A stretch of 22,197 bases of DNA from Clostridia bacterium (lineage in GTDB: Bacteria; Bacillota_A; Clostridia; Christensenellales; Aristaeellaceae): contig JAFXMP010000297.1 of NCBI GenBank assembly GCA_017530275.1, positions 1 through 22,197 of the forward strand. The letters run 5' to 3'. Shown here piece by piece: positions 1 to 8,095 of the stretch; the first letter of the stretch is position 1, and the number at the start of each line of letters is the position of its first letter. The position numbers were made by a program, and so were the translations under genes. The notes beneath the pieces were generated by a model. That model made no database searches and was not told the origin of the DNA. It worked only from the letters and a program-made list of their open reading frames with translations.

Positions 1-30
1 AAACGCACATTTTTCGGCCAGAAATTGATA

Positions 31-171
31 GAGGAAGCGGCATGGCCGCTCCTCGGCGGCGTACACGCCGCCGCCTGCGGATTATTGATGAAGGGGCTGC
101 GGCCCCTTCATACTTCCCCGGGGGACTTTGTCGACAATCTGAGAGGATCGGCACATTCAGGCCGGTCCTCT
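31..171. repeat. Cluster of four tandem hairpins
   Basis: Four inverted repeats lie almost end to end in gene-free DNA. The first (31-54) pairs GAGG-AGCGGC with GCCGCT-CCTC. The second (55-72) pairs GGCGGCGT with ACGCCGCC. The third (88-111) is a perfect 10-bp stem, ATGAAGGGGC with GCCCCTTCAT, around a TGCG loop. The fourth (142-171) is 11 bp with one G-T wobble and is followed by TTGTTC. The fourth could be an intrinsic terminator for a gene that ends to the left of the window; the others lack U-tracts. I see no convincing coding sequence or tRNA here. Confidence 0.6.
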
Positions 172-212
172 TGTTCATGTGCGTCATGTACTATGCCGGT
201 TTTTATGAAAGC

Positions 213-274
213 TTCGCAGGATGCACAGTTCTGTCCCGCCAGATGCTTTGCCATACGGCACGCAATCCTGCGAA
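213..274. repeat. Spaced 10-bp inverted repeat upstream of the opp promoter
   Basis: TTCGCAGGAT at 213-222 is perfectly complementary to ATCCTGCGAA at 265-274, with 42 nt between. The spacer holds smaller self-complementary pieces (ACAG-TT-CTGT). It lies 34 nt upstream of the -35 box of the opp promoter. It may be an operator, the stem of a small RNA, or chance. No gene is seen between 172 and 307. Confidence 0.4.
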
Positions 275-307
275 AAGGGCAAAAAAGCACGAATATGGAA
301 AAACGGC

Positions 308-336
308 TTGTTTTCTGCGCGGATTTCGATTATAAT
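308..336 (+). promoter_or_regulatory. Sigma-A promoter of the opp operon
   Basis: TTGTTT (308-313) is separated by exactly 17 nt from a perfect TATAAT (331-336). It is the only good promoter upstream of oppA. It predicts a transcript start near 343 and a leader of about 150 nt. Confidence 0.75.
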
Positions 337-342
337 AGATCT

Positions 343-495
343 GTTCTTTTTTTCGGATAACCATGGATCGAGGTCCAAAACACGTCGGAAAAAAGGGAGC
401 TTCTATTTTCAGGCGTCTCATTTCGCAACACTTGCCGGGGCGGCGGAAAGCCGTTTTCCCAAGCAATGTTAATAAATCAAAAAGGAGAGAAACCC
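343..495 (+). promoter_or_regulatory. 5' leader of the opp operon
   Basis: About 150 nt separate the predicted transcript start from the oppA start codon. I see no riboswitch consensus I recognise, no leader peptide with a plausible Shine-Dalgarno, and no T-box. The only structure noted is a small CGGC/GCCG hairpin around 438-456. A strong ribosome binding site, AAAGGAG, sits at 481-487, correctly spaced from the ATG at 496. Confidence 0.4.
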
Positions 496-3024
496 ATGAA
501 AAAGTTCCTGGCACTTTTGCTGGCGATGGTGATGGCGCTGCTGCCCGTCCTGAGCTTAGCGGAAGAAACGACTGAAGAACCCGTGGAAGAGATCACGGCC
601 GTGCTGACCGGCGAAGCCGGAAAGTACATCTACAAGGATGACGTGAGCACCCTGGCCACCAACTGGAATCCCCACACCTATCAGACCACCGACGACTCTT
701 ACCCCGGCGATTTCCTGCGCGATGGTCTGTATATGTTCATCTTCAATGATGAACTGCATCCCATCGAGGGCAAGGAACCCTATTCCGGCTACGTGATCGT
801 GCCCGAAATGGCTGCCGCCGAACCCGTTGACGTGACCGAGCAGGTGAAGGCCGAGCATCCCGAATTCGGCATCCCCGAATCCGCCACCAAGGGCTATGCC
901 TATGTGATCGACCTGAACCCCGACTGCGTGTGGGAGGACGGCACCCCCATCAACGCCGACACCTATGTGTACTCCATGCAGCGGCTGCTGGATCCCAAAC
1001 TGCAGAACTACCGCGCCACGGACTACTACTCTCAGGATCTGTCCATCGCGGGCGCGGAAGCCTACGCCAACGCTGGCCAGGTGGTCAAGGTTGACAATGG
1101 CATAAACAAAGAGTACACCATGGAGAACCTGGTGAAGGGCGAAGACGGTGCTTATGTCACTGAAGAAGGCTTCCCGGTGTACCTGGCCGTAAACTACGCC
1201 CTGGACTGGACCAGCGGCAACACCCTGAAGGACTATGTTGACGGTTACGGCGAAGCCTATTTCGGCATGACCAACTGGGAAACCCTGGTGGGCATGATGG
1301 ACGAAAACGGCCTGATCCCCCTGACCGATGAAAACTATGCCCTGTATGCCGACGTGACCACCGCCAACGAAGCCTGGGGCGAGACCGAAGCGGACCTGCC
1401 CAACTACTTCATCGTGGAAAAGACCTATCCCGAAGTGGGCTTTGAAACCGTGGGCCTGTACAAGACCGGCGAATATCAGATCACCCTGGTGCTCAGCAAG
1501 AGCCTGAGCGGCTTCTATCTGCTCTACAACCTGAGCGGCAACTGGATCGTGAAGGAAGACCTGTACGAAGCCAACCTGAAGCCCACCGGCGATACCTTCA
1601 CCTCCACCTATAACACCAGCGTGGAAACCACCTCCTCCTACGGCCCCTACAAGCTGGTGAACTACGAAGCCGACAAGAATATGCACTTCGTGCGCAATGA
1701 AAACTGGTTCGGCTACAAGGATGGCAAGCACGTCTACGTCGATCCCGAAGACGGCGAAACCTATCCCTTCTACATGACCGACGAAATCGACACCCAGGTG
1801 GTCGCCGAAGCCGCCACCCGGAAGCTGATGTTCCTCAAGGGCCTGGTGATGGGCTACGGCCTGCAGGCGGAGGACTTTGCTGAATACCGCAACAGCGATT
1901 ACATTTACTTCACGCCCTCTGAAACCATTTACTTCCTGATCCTCAACGGCTATCTGGATAAGCTCAACGAGCGCGAAGCCGCCGAAGACTTCGACACCGA
2001 AAAGTTCGACCTGCAGACCATGACTGTGATGAACTTCCGCAAGGCCGTGGCTCTGACCTACGATAAGGAAGACTTCGCGGCCACCGTGTCTCCCGCCCGT
2101 TCCGGCGCTTACGGCATCCTGGGCACCGCGTATCTGTACGATCCCGAGACCGGTTCCCGCTACCGCGACACCGATCAGGCCAAGCAGGCCCTGTGCGACG
2201 CTTACAGCGTGAACGTGGAAGACTACGCTTCCTTGGACGAAGCCGCCGCTTCCATCACCGGCTACGATCCCGTGGCCGCCAAGGAATTCTATAAAGCCGC
2301 CTTCCAGGACGCTCTGGACCTGGGCTATATCACCGATAAAGACGGCGACGGCGTATGCGACCAGACCATCCGCATCGAATACTCCGCTTCCTCCCTCTCC
2401 GCGTTCATGGACCGCACCATCGCCTACCTGAACGAGAAGATGGCTGAAGTAACCAAGGATACCCCCTTCGACGGCAAGGTGGAATTCTACCTGTCCGCGC
2501 CCTATGGCACCGACTGGAGCAACAAGATCAAGCAGGGCCTTTCCGACACCGTATTGGGCGGCTGGAGCGGCTCCCGCCTGAACCCCTACTCCATCACCGA
2601 CGTGTACGTGAACCCCAACTACGCCTATGACGCCCAGTGGTTCGACGCCACCAAGGTGGAACTGACCATCAACATCGGCGGCGAAGACCTGACCACCACC
2701 TTGAAAGCCTGGAGCGACGCCCTGAACGGCGCTACCGTCACTATCGGCGAAAAGGAATACAACTTCGGCGCCGATCAGGCCGACGTGGACACCCGCCTGA
2801 ACATCCTGGCTGCCATCGAAGTGACCATCCTGGGCACCTACGACTATCTGCCCATGCTGCAGAACGCCAGCGCCGCGCTGCTGAGCCAGCAGGTCTACTA
2901 CGTGGTGGAGGAATACAACGCCATCATGAGCCGCGGCGGCATCATGTACATGAAGTACAACTACGACGAAGCCGAGTGGAAGGAATTCGTGGATTCCCAG
3001 CCCGACGGCACCCTGAGCTATTGA
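496..3024 (+). CDS. oppA: Oligopeptide-type ABC transporter substrate-binding protein (SBP_bac_5 family), enlarged
   Basis: Extracytoplasmic binding protein expected to capture peptides and hand them to the permease encoded just downstream. The ATG at 496 is chosen over an in-frame ATG at 466 because AAAGGAG lies 8 nt before it and because it opens a signal peptide (MKKF, hydrophobic core, probable signal peptidase I cleavage after Ala22 in SLA-EE). Family segments include a YVYSMQRLLDP region, SSYGPYKLVNYE, and an RKAVALTYDKE segment typical of SBP_bac_5 proteins. At 842 residues it is well above the roughly 530-600 usual for OppA/DppA. There is no lipobox cysteine after the signal peptide and no C-terminal membrane anchor, which is odd for a Gram-positive binding protein. 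Substrate cannot be read from the sequence; peptides are inferred from the two-ATPase layout. Confidence 0.9.
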   Translation: MKKFLALLLAMVMALLPVLSLAEETTEEPVEEITAVLTGEAGKYIYKDDVSTLATNWNPHTYQTTDDSYPGDFLRDGLYMFIFNDELHPIEGKEPYSGYVIVPEMAAAEPVDVTEQVKAEHPEFGIPESATKGYAYVIDLNPDCVWEDGTPINADTYVYSMQRLLDPKLQNYRATDYYSQDLSIAGAEAYANAGQVVKVDNGINKEYTMENLVKGEDGAYVTEEGFPVYLAVNYALDWTSGNTLKDYVDGYGEAYFGMTNWETLVGMMDENGLIPLTDENYALYADVTTANEAWGETEADLPNYFIVEKTYPEVGFETVGLYKTGEYQITLVLSKSLSGFYLLYNLSGNWIVKEDLYEANLKPTGDTFTSTYNTSVETTSSYGPYKLVNYEADKNMHFVRNENWFGYKDGKHVYVDPEDGETYPFYMTDEIDTQVVAEAATRKLMFLKGLVMGYGLQAEDFAEYRNSDYIYFTPSETIYFLILNGYLDKLNEREAAEDFDTEKFDLQTMTVMNFRKAVALTYDKEDFAATVSPARSGAYGILGTAYLYDPETGSRYRDTDQAKQALCDAYSVNVEDYASLDEAAASITGYDPVAAKEFYKAAFQDALDLGYITDKDGDGVCDQTIRIEYSASSLSAFMDRTIAYLNEKMAEVTKDTPFDGKVEFYLSAPYGTDWSNKIKQGLSDTVLGGWSGSRLNPYSITDVYVNPNYAYDAQWFDATKVELTINIGGEDLTTTLKAWSDALNGATVTIGEKEYNFGADQADVDTRLNILAAIEVTILGTYDYLPMLQNASAALLSQQVYYVVEEYNAIMSRGGIMYMKYNYDEAEWKEFVDSQPDGTLSY

Positions 3025-3059
3025 TTTCCTATCCGATATTGATAGCCTAACGATCCTTT

Positions 3060-3101
3060 CAGTATCTTGCCGGGGGCCTTCGGGCCCCTGGCAAGATACT
3101 G
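3060..3101 (+). terminator. Strong TTCG-capped hairpin after oppA
   Basis: A 19-bp stem (3060-3078 with 3083-3101, one G-U pair) is closed by a TTCG tetraloop, 35 nt after the oppA stop. The downstream tract GCTGTTTCC is only weakly U-rich. I read it as a leaky terminator or 3'-end stabiliser that would let oppA mRNA exceed that of the permease genes, as is common for binding-protein genes at the head of ABC operons. Confidence 0.75.
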
Positions 3102-3130
3102 CTGTTTCCCGGAGAAAAGGGAAGCGGGGC

Positions 3131-3178
3131 GGAGTTTGGAGAATGGAGACTGCCAAAAAGCTCCATTGTCCAAACCCC
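3131..3178 (+). repeat. Heptamer-phased inverted repeat (short form)
   Basis: Arms 3131-3148 and 3161-3178 are complementary at 16 of 18 positions around a 12-nt loop. The left arm reads in a 7-nt phase (AGTTTGG, AGAATGG), the same periodicity as the larger elements at 3233-3359 and 16872-17006. A further small hairpin follows at 3188-3205 (CGGGTT with AACCCG). Both lie in the oppA-oppB spacer, where I see no gene. Confidence 0.6.
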
Positions 3179-3232
3179 ACGGAAGAACGGGTTTCAAGTA
3201 ACCCGCATAAGGCGGAAAAAGAATTCTAGTAA

Positions 3233-3359
3233 AGTTGGGAGTTGAGAGTTGAGAGTTGAGATGAAGTTTGTCCGATATGCGGTTATGATGTCCGTCCAGT
3301 TTTCCTTTCATAACCATATAAAATCTCAACTCTCAACTCTGCACTCTCAACTCTCTCCC
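3233..3359. repeat. Element A: inverted arms of tandem heptamers
   Basis: The left arm is four heptamers, AGTTGGG then AGTTGAG three times (3233-3260). The right arm is five complementary units: CTCAACT, CTCAACT, CTGCACT, CTCAACT, CTCTCCC (3325-3359). Including the inner AT, the arms pair at 27 of 30 positions, the innermost 18 without mismatch. The 60-nt centre contains its own perfect 8-bp stem (GGTTATGA 3281-3288 with TCATAACC 3308-3315). On the opp transcript this would be a long two-tier hairpin between oppA and oppB. Confidence 0.85.
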
Positions 3360-3423
3360 GGACGGCGGGCTTTCATGCAATGCGTCTTTAATTGAAATAC
3401 TGATGGAGAGGGATGGTAAACAA

Positions 3424-4377
3424 ATGCTCAAGTATACCATACAAAGAATCCTGCTGATGCTGATGACGCTGCTCATCATCACCTGCATGTGCTTCATTCT
3501 GGTGCGGATGCTGCCGCCGGTGGCGCTGCCCGCGGAGGACCCCCACACCAAGGTGATCCTGGCCCGGCGGGAAGCCATGGGCTACAACAAGCCTTATATG
3601 GTGCAGTTCGGTATTTTCCTCAAGGATATCTTCACCCGCTGGGATTGGGGCATATCCGATAAGCTGTACTTCGGCCAGGACGTGGCGGCGATTTTCATGG
3701 ACAAGCTGCCCGCCACCATGATCGTGAACATCTACTCCATTCTGCTGTCCATTCCCTTCGGCATCGCCTTGGGCATTTTGGCGGCGCTGAAAAAAAACAC
3801 CTGGATCGACCACACCATTTCCACCCTGACCATGGTGGTTATATCGGTGCCGTCCTTTGTGTACGCCTTTTTGATCCAGTACTTCCTGTCGTTTAAGTTA
3901 GGATGGTTCCCCTTCCTGATGAATTCCGGGCGCAATTATCTGGACTGGAGCATGTTCGTGAGCATGATGCCCCCGGTGCTTTCCCTGTCCTTCGGCGTGA
4001 TCGCGAACTTTACCCGCACCACAAGGGCGGAACTGACCGAGGTGCTCACCAGCGAATTCATGCTGCTGGCCCGCACCAAGGGATTGACGAAGGGCCAGGC
4101 CACCGTGCGCCACGCCCTGAAAAACTGCATGGTGGTGGTGCTGCCTATGATCTTCGGCGAGTTCATCGGCATCATGGGCGGATCCCTGATCATTGAATCC
4201 ATTTTCGCCGTGCCCGGCGTAGGCGCCCTGTACATCAATTCCATTAACGGGCGGGACTACAACATGTTCATGCTGCTCACCGTGTTCTACACCGCCGTGG
4301 GCCTTGCCGCGGGCATTGTGGTGGATATCAGCTACGGCTTCATCGATCCCCGCATCCGCATGGGCAGCCGCAAATGA
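3424..4377 (+). CDS. oppB: Peptide ABC transporter permease, OppB/DppB type
   Basis: Integral membrane permease of the peptide importer, forming the translocation path with the next gene product. The ATG at 3424 is preferred to an in-frame ATG at 3403 because GGAGAGG lies just upstream of it and because MLKYTIQRILLML is the standard OppB opening; this gives 317 residues, a normal family length. Visible features are an N-terminal membrane segment, further membrane helices, and the cytoplasmic EAA-type coupling loop (ARTKGLTKGQATVRHALKN), followed by the usual FAVPGVG and C-terminal DPRIR segments. It starts 399 nt after oppA, beyond a series of hairpins, and ends 24 nt before oppC. It is the only Opp component here that is not enlarged. 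Confidence 0.93.
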   Translation: MLKYTIQRILLMLMTLLIITCMCFILVRMLPPVALPAEDPHTKVILARREAMGYNKPYMVQFGIFLKDIFTRWDWGISDKLYFGQDVAAIFMDKLPATMIVNIYSILLSIPFGIALGILAALKKNTWIDHTISTLTMVVISVPSFVYAFLIQYFLSFKLGWFPFLMNSGRNYLDWSMFVSMMPPVLSLSFGVIANFTRTTRAELTEVLTSEFMLLARTKGLTKGQATVRHALKNCMVVVLPMIFGEFIGIMGGSLIIESIFAVPGVGALYINSINGRDYNMFMLLTVFYTAVGLAAGIVVDISYGFIDPRIRMGSRK

Positions 4378-4401
4378 TCCTGACGGAAGGAGAGAGAAGA
4401 G

Positions 4402-5931
4402 ATGGATAATCAATTTGAACGGATTCCGCAGGAAAAATTCGTATTTGTGCAGAAGGACACGGATCTGCGCGATAAAAAGCTGGAAACCAAATCCCGGGGC
4501 TATTTCGCCGACGCCATGGTGCGCTTCAAGAAAAACGAATCCTCCGTGGTGGCGGCCTATATCCTGCTGCTGCTGGCAATTTTCTCTATCGTGTCGCCTA
4601 TCATTTCCCCCTACGGCGTACGGGAAATGGACAAACGCTACGTGAACGCGCCGCCCTTCGTGGAAAGCTTGGCGGAAAAGGGATGGAACCTGTTCAACGG
4701 CGCGGTGACCCACGACAGCCAGAACGAAGCCAGCATGGATTACTGGAAGGGCATCGCCATGGAGACGGGTCACGATCCGCTGCTGAATATCGTGAGCAAG
4801 CAGGTGAAAACCGCCAAGCAGCGCGGCAAAACCGTGGAAACGGCCACCTATAAAATTCAGACCAACAAGTATTTTGAAATCGGCATCGTGTACATGGTGT
4901 TCTCCTACGAGGAATTTGAAAGGATTCAGGCTTGGCAAAATGAAACGGGCATTCAGGTGATTTATCCCTACGTGGAAGCCAAGGACATCCTGAACATCAC
5001 CAACAATCCCAACGTATGGTATCAGGTGAAGGATGAAAAGGGCACGCCGGTAAAGGACGAAAACGGCGATTTCATCCCCGCCTATTCCTCCAATTCCGTC
5101 ATCGAGGGCGCGCCCTACCATTCCATCCGCGTAGCGGGGGACGACGGCAGCTACATCTACTCCATCCGCAAGTCCGGCGCGGTGCAGTGCCGCGTGGAAT
5201 ACTACAATTATTATAAATACGTGAACGGCCACGCGCCCCAGTATTACTTCGGCACCAACGAAAAGGGCCAGGACCTGTTCTGCGCCATCGGCATGGGGGC
5301 CCGGTTCTCCCTGGTGTTCGCCATTTTAGTATCGGTGATCCGCTTTGTGATGGGCACCATTTACGGCGCCATTGAGGGCTACTACGGCGGATATACCGAC
5401 CTGATCATGGAGCGTATTTCCGATATCCTCTCCGGCATTCCCTTCATTGTGGCCACCACCCTGTTCCAGCTGCATTTGGCTCAGAAGGTGGGCACGGTGC
5501 CTTCCTTCCTGTTCGCCTACATCGCCACGGGCTGGATCGGCATGGCGGCCCTGGTGCGCAAGCAGTTCTACCGCTTCAAGGGCCAGGAATACGTGCTGGC
5601 CTCCCGCACCTTGGGCGCCGGGGACTGGCGGCTCATGTTCCGCCATATCTTCCCCAATTCCCTGGGCACCATCATCACCTCCTGCGCCATGATGATCCCT
5701 GGCGTGATCGGCTCCGAAACGTCGCTGACGTACCTCGGCATCGTGAACCTTTCCGACTTTGTGGGCACCAGCATCGGCGAACTCATGAGCCTGGGCCAGC
5801 ACAGCATGACCTCCTCCCCCCACGCCATGTTCTTCCCCGCCTTGTTTTTCTCCCTGCTGATGATTTCCTTCAACCTGTTCGGCAACGGCCTGCGCGACGC
5901 CTTCAACCCCACCACGAGAGGAGAGGACTGA
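4402..5931 (+). CDS. oppC: Peptide ABC transporter permease, OppC/DppC type, with large extracellular insertion
   Basis: Second permease subunit of the importer. GGAAGGAGAG precedes the ATG. The cytoplasmic N-terminus leads into membrane helix 1 (about residues 48-69). Normally some 35 residues separate this helix from the FGTDxxGRD segment; here the equivalent FGTNEKGQDLF starts at residue 283, so roughly 170 extra residues lie on the outer face. That insert is polar, rich in Tyr, Asn and Lys, has no obvious membrane helix, and I do not recognise its fold. The C-terminal half is canonical, with the EAA loop LASRTLGAGDWRLMFRHIFP. At 509 residues it greatly exceeds the usual ~300. The insert is placed to contact the binding protein or substrate, but that is inference. 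Its stop is 1 nt from the oppD start. Confidence 0.92.
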   Translation: MDNQFERIPQEKFVFVQKDTDLRDKKLETKSRGYFADAMVRFKKNESSVVAAYILLLLAIFSIVSPIISPYGVREMDKRYVNAPPFVESLAEKGWNLFNGAVTHDSQNEASMDYWKGIAMETGHDPLLNIVSKQVKTAKQRGKTVETATYKIQTNKYFEIGIVYMVFSYEEFERIQAWQNETGIQVIYPYVEAKDILNITNNPNVWYQVKDEKGTPVKDENGDFIPAYSSNSVIEGAPYHSIRVAGDDGSYIYSIRKSGAVQCRVEYYNYYKYVNGHAPQYYFGTNEKGQDLFCAIGMGARFSLVFAILVSVIRFVMGTIYGAIEGYYGGYTDLIMERISDILSGIPFIVATTLFQLHLAQKVGTVPSFLFAYIATGWIGMAALVRKQFYRFKGQEYVLASRTLGAGDWRLMFRHIFPNSLGTIITSCAMMIPGVIGSETSLTYLGIVNLSDFVGTSIGELMSLGQHSMTSSPHAMFFPALFFSLLMISFNLFGNGLRDAFNPTTRGED

Positions 5932-5932
5932 T

Positions 5933-8095
5933 ATGGAAAAGAAATTGCAGGTACGAAACCTTACGATATCCTTCCGAACCTCCAACGGCAAGGTGCAGGC
6001 GGTGCGCGGCATCGATTTCGACCTGATGAAGGGCGAAACCCTGGCCATCGTGGGCGAAAGCGGCTCCGGCAAGTCCGTTACCTCCAAGGCCATCCTGGGC
6101 ATCCTGGCCGCCAATGCCATCATCGAGGGCGGCGAAATCATCTACGACGGCAAGGACCTGCTCAAGATCAGCGAGGATGAATTCCACAAGATCCGCGGCG
6201 ACAAGATCGCCATGATCTTCCAGGACCCCATGAGCAGCCTGAACCCCATCGTGAAGATCGGGCGGCAGCTGACGGAAGCCATGATCTTAAAGGGCAAGGC
6301 CCGCCAGCGGGAAAGCCGCGCCGCCTTCAACGGCTATTTGAAGCTGCTGCGCCGCGCCATGACCGAAGGCGCGGGTGATCCCGGCAAAGCCGCGCAGATC
6401 AAGCAGAAATGCGATCAGTTCAACAAATTTGAATACAAGCATCTGGAATTGGAATCGGCCTACAACAAGGCCCACGACGCCGCGGAGGAAGCCTCCAACC
6501 TGATCGGCGTGATGGTATTCGAGCTGGAAAAGGACGCGGCCAAGGATTTGAAGTACCGGGTGAACCGGGTGGCCCATCTGGCCCGGCTGTCGGTGCAGGA
6601 TTACGTGGTGAAGGAAAAGGCGGAGGAACTGACCGCCCTTGCCAAGCGCCTGCCCGAGGATATGAAGCGCGCCAGGCAGGACAACGACCATTCCGCCGCC
6701 CTGCGCGCCTCCCTTTCCCGGATGAATGAAATCCTGGAAGAAGCGCTGGAGCTGGAAGAACCCAATTTCTTCACCATGGGCTATTACCTCACTTTCTCCG
6801 GCCAGCCTCTGCCCGATCTGCCGGTGCCCGCCCTGAACGCCGAAATGCGCAAGTATTTGGACGAGCATTTCATGCTGGACTTTATCGACGACGCCAAGCT
6901 GGGCCTGCAATACTCCGCCGCCCAGGCGTACGAAAAGAAAGCCGCCTGCGTGGAAGCGCTGAAATCCGAGCGGAGGGTGTTCACCAATTCCGTTTTGGAT
7001 CGCAAGGAATGCAAAGAAGTCCTCAAAAAGCTCTCCGCTTCCGCGGAAGCCTCCATCGACCGGCTGGAATTTGTGAAGGACAGCATCGCCTACATCTTCC
7101 CCTCGGCCCTGGAATCGGAAATTGATCATTATTTCTCCGCCATCGTCAAAAACGAGAAGGAAGAAAAGCGCTTTGCCCGGCAGACAGCCCGGCACGACCG
7201 GGCCGCCGCACGCCGTAAGGACGTGGACTGGGAAGTGGCCCCCAAATCTCTCACCGATCTGGAAAGCGTGCGCAGCGCCATCCTTCGCCTGATCGACAGT
7301 CTAACCGAACACTATGAGGATCAGCTCGCCCGGAAGGATCAAAGGGATTATAACGCCGAAACCGTGGCCGTCATCGACCATTTGAAGGAAAGCGCCTCCG
7401 GCGTGGTCAACAAAGTCACCAAGGCCATGGCGAAGGAAAAGGCCATCAAGCTCATGGAGGAAGTGGGCATCCCCGAACCCCGGAAGCGCTATAACCAGTA
7501 TCCCTTTGAATTCTCCGGCGGCATGCGCCAGCGCATCGTGATCGCCATCGCCCTGGCCGCCAACCCCGATATCCTGATCTGCGACGAGCCCACCACCGCC
7601 CTGGACGTGACGATTCAGGCCCAAATCCTCGAATTGATCAACAAACTGAAAGAAGAACGCCATCTATCCGTCATTTTCATCACCCATGACCTGGGCGTAG
7701 TCGCCAACATGGCAGACCGCATCGCCGTCATGTACGCGGGCAAGATCGTGGAATACGGCACGTCGGAAGAAGTGTTCTACCATTCCGCCCACCCCTACAC
7801 CTGGGCGCTTCTTTCCTCCATGCCCGACCTGGACACCAACGAAAAGCTGGACGCCATTCCCGGCACGCCGCCCAACATGATCTATCCCCCGGCGGGCGAC
7901 GCTTTCGCTCCCCGGAACAAGTACGCCATGCAGATTGATTTTGAACGCCAGCCCCCCATGTTCAAAATCACCGATACCCATTACGCCGCCACCTGGCTGC
8001 TGCACCCCGACGCCCCCAAGGTGGACCCGCCCAAGACCGTTACCGACCGCATCGCCAGAATGAACCAGAAAAGGGGGAATCAGCATGCCGAATGA
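5933..8095 (+). CDS. oppD: Peptide ABC transporter ATPase, OppD/DppD type, with ~370-residue helical insertion
   Basis: Cytoplasmic ATPase of the importer. The nucleotide-binding fold is complete: Walker A GESGSGKS (41-48), Q-loop Gln97 in [11 protein letters not shown], signature FSGG at 527-530, Walker B ending Asp551-Glu552, and H-loop His585. Q-loop to signature is normally about 57 residues; here it is about 431. The insert (roughly 123-498, DNA 6299-7426) is rich in Lys, Glu, Ala and Leu, predicted by eye to be mostly alpha-helical, and resembles no domain I know. The reading frame is unbroken, so this is not a frameshift artefact. The C-terminal peptide-transporter extension ([12 protein letters not shown]) is present, but the cysteines usually found in it are Asp, Asn and other residues. 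The family usually has 320-350 residues; this has 720. It overlaps oppF by 11 nt. Confidence 0.92.
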   Translation: MEKKLQVRNLTISFRTSNGKVQAVRGIDFDLMKGETLAIVGESGSGKSVTSKAILGILAANAIIEGGEIIYDGKDLLKISEDEFHKIRGDKIAMIFQDPMSSLNPIVKIGRQLTEAMILKGKARQRESRAAFNGYLKLLRRAMTEGAGDPGKAAQIKQKCDQFNKFEYKHLELESAYNKAHDAAEEASNLIGVMVFELEKDAAKDLKYRVNRVAHLARLSVQDYVVKEKAEELTALAKRLPEDMKRARQDNDHSAALRASLSRMNEILEEALELEEPNFFTMGYYLTFSGQPLPDLPVPALNAEMRKYLDEHFMLDFIDDAKLGLQYSAAQAYEKKAACVEALKSERRVFTNSVLDRKECKEVLKKLSASAEASIDRLEFVKDSIAYIFPSALESEIDHYFSAIVKNEKEEKRFARQTARHDRAAARRKDVDWEVAPKSLTDLESVRSAILRLIDSLTEHYEDQLARKDQRDYNAETVAVIDHLKESASGVVNKVTKAMAKEKAIKLMEEVGIPEPRKRYNQYPFEFSGGMRQRIVIAIALAANPDILICDEPTTALDVTIQAQILELINKLKEERHLSVIFITHDLGVVANMADRIAVMYAGKIVEYGTSEEVFYHSAHPYTWALLSSMPDLDTNEKLDAIPGTPPNMIYPPAGDAFAPRNKYAMQIDFERQPPMFKITDTHYAATWLLHPDAPKVDPPKTVTDRIARMNQKRGNQHAE

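Noticed and set aside
25..575. Several short open frames (60-111 codons) on both strands upstream of oppA
   Set aside because: They overlap each other, cross hairpins and the promoter, and none has a ribosome binding site or recognisable protein.
556..3180. An 874-codon open frame antisense to oppA, and similar long antisense frames under oppC and the ATPase genes
   Set aside because: The translations are low-complexity (Gly, Val, His, Phe rich), as expected when strongly third-position-G/C-biased genes are read backwards. They lack domains and ribosome binding sites.
3233..3359. Element A as a CRISPR array or insertion sequence
   Set aside because: The 7-nt units have no spacers, and there is no transposase or room for one. 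No target-site duplication was evident by eye.
6299..7426. The OppD insertion as a separate gene or a frameshift artefact
   Set aside because: The frame is continuous from Walker A to the C-terminus, there is no internal start with a ribosome binding site at the expected places, and codon use matches the flanking ATPase parts.
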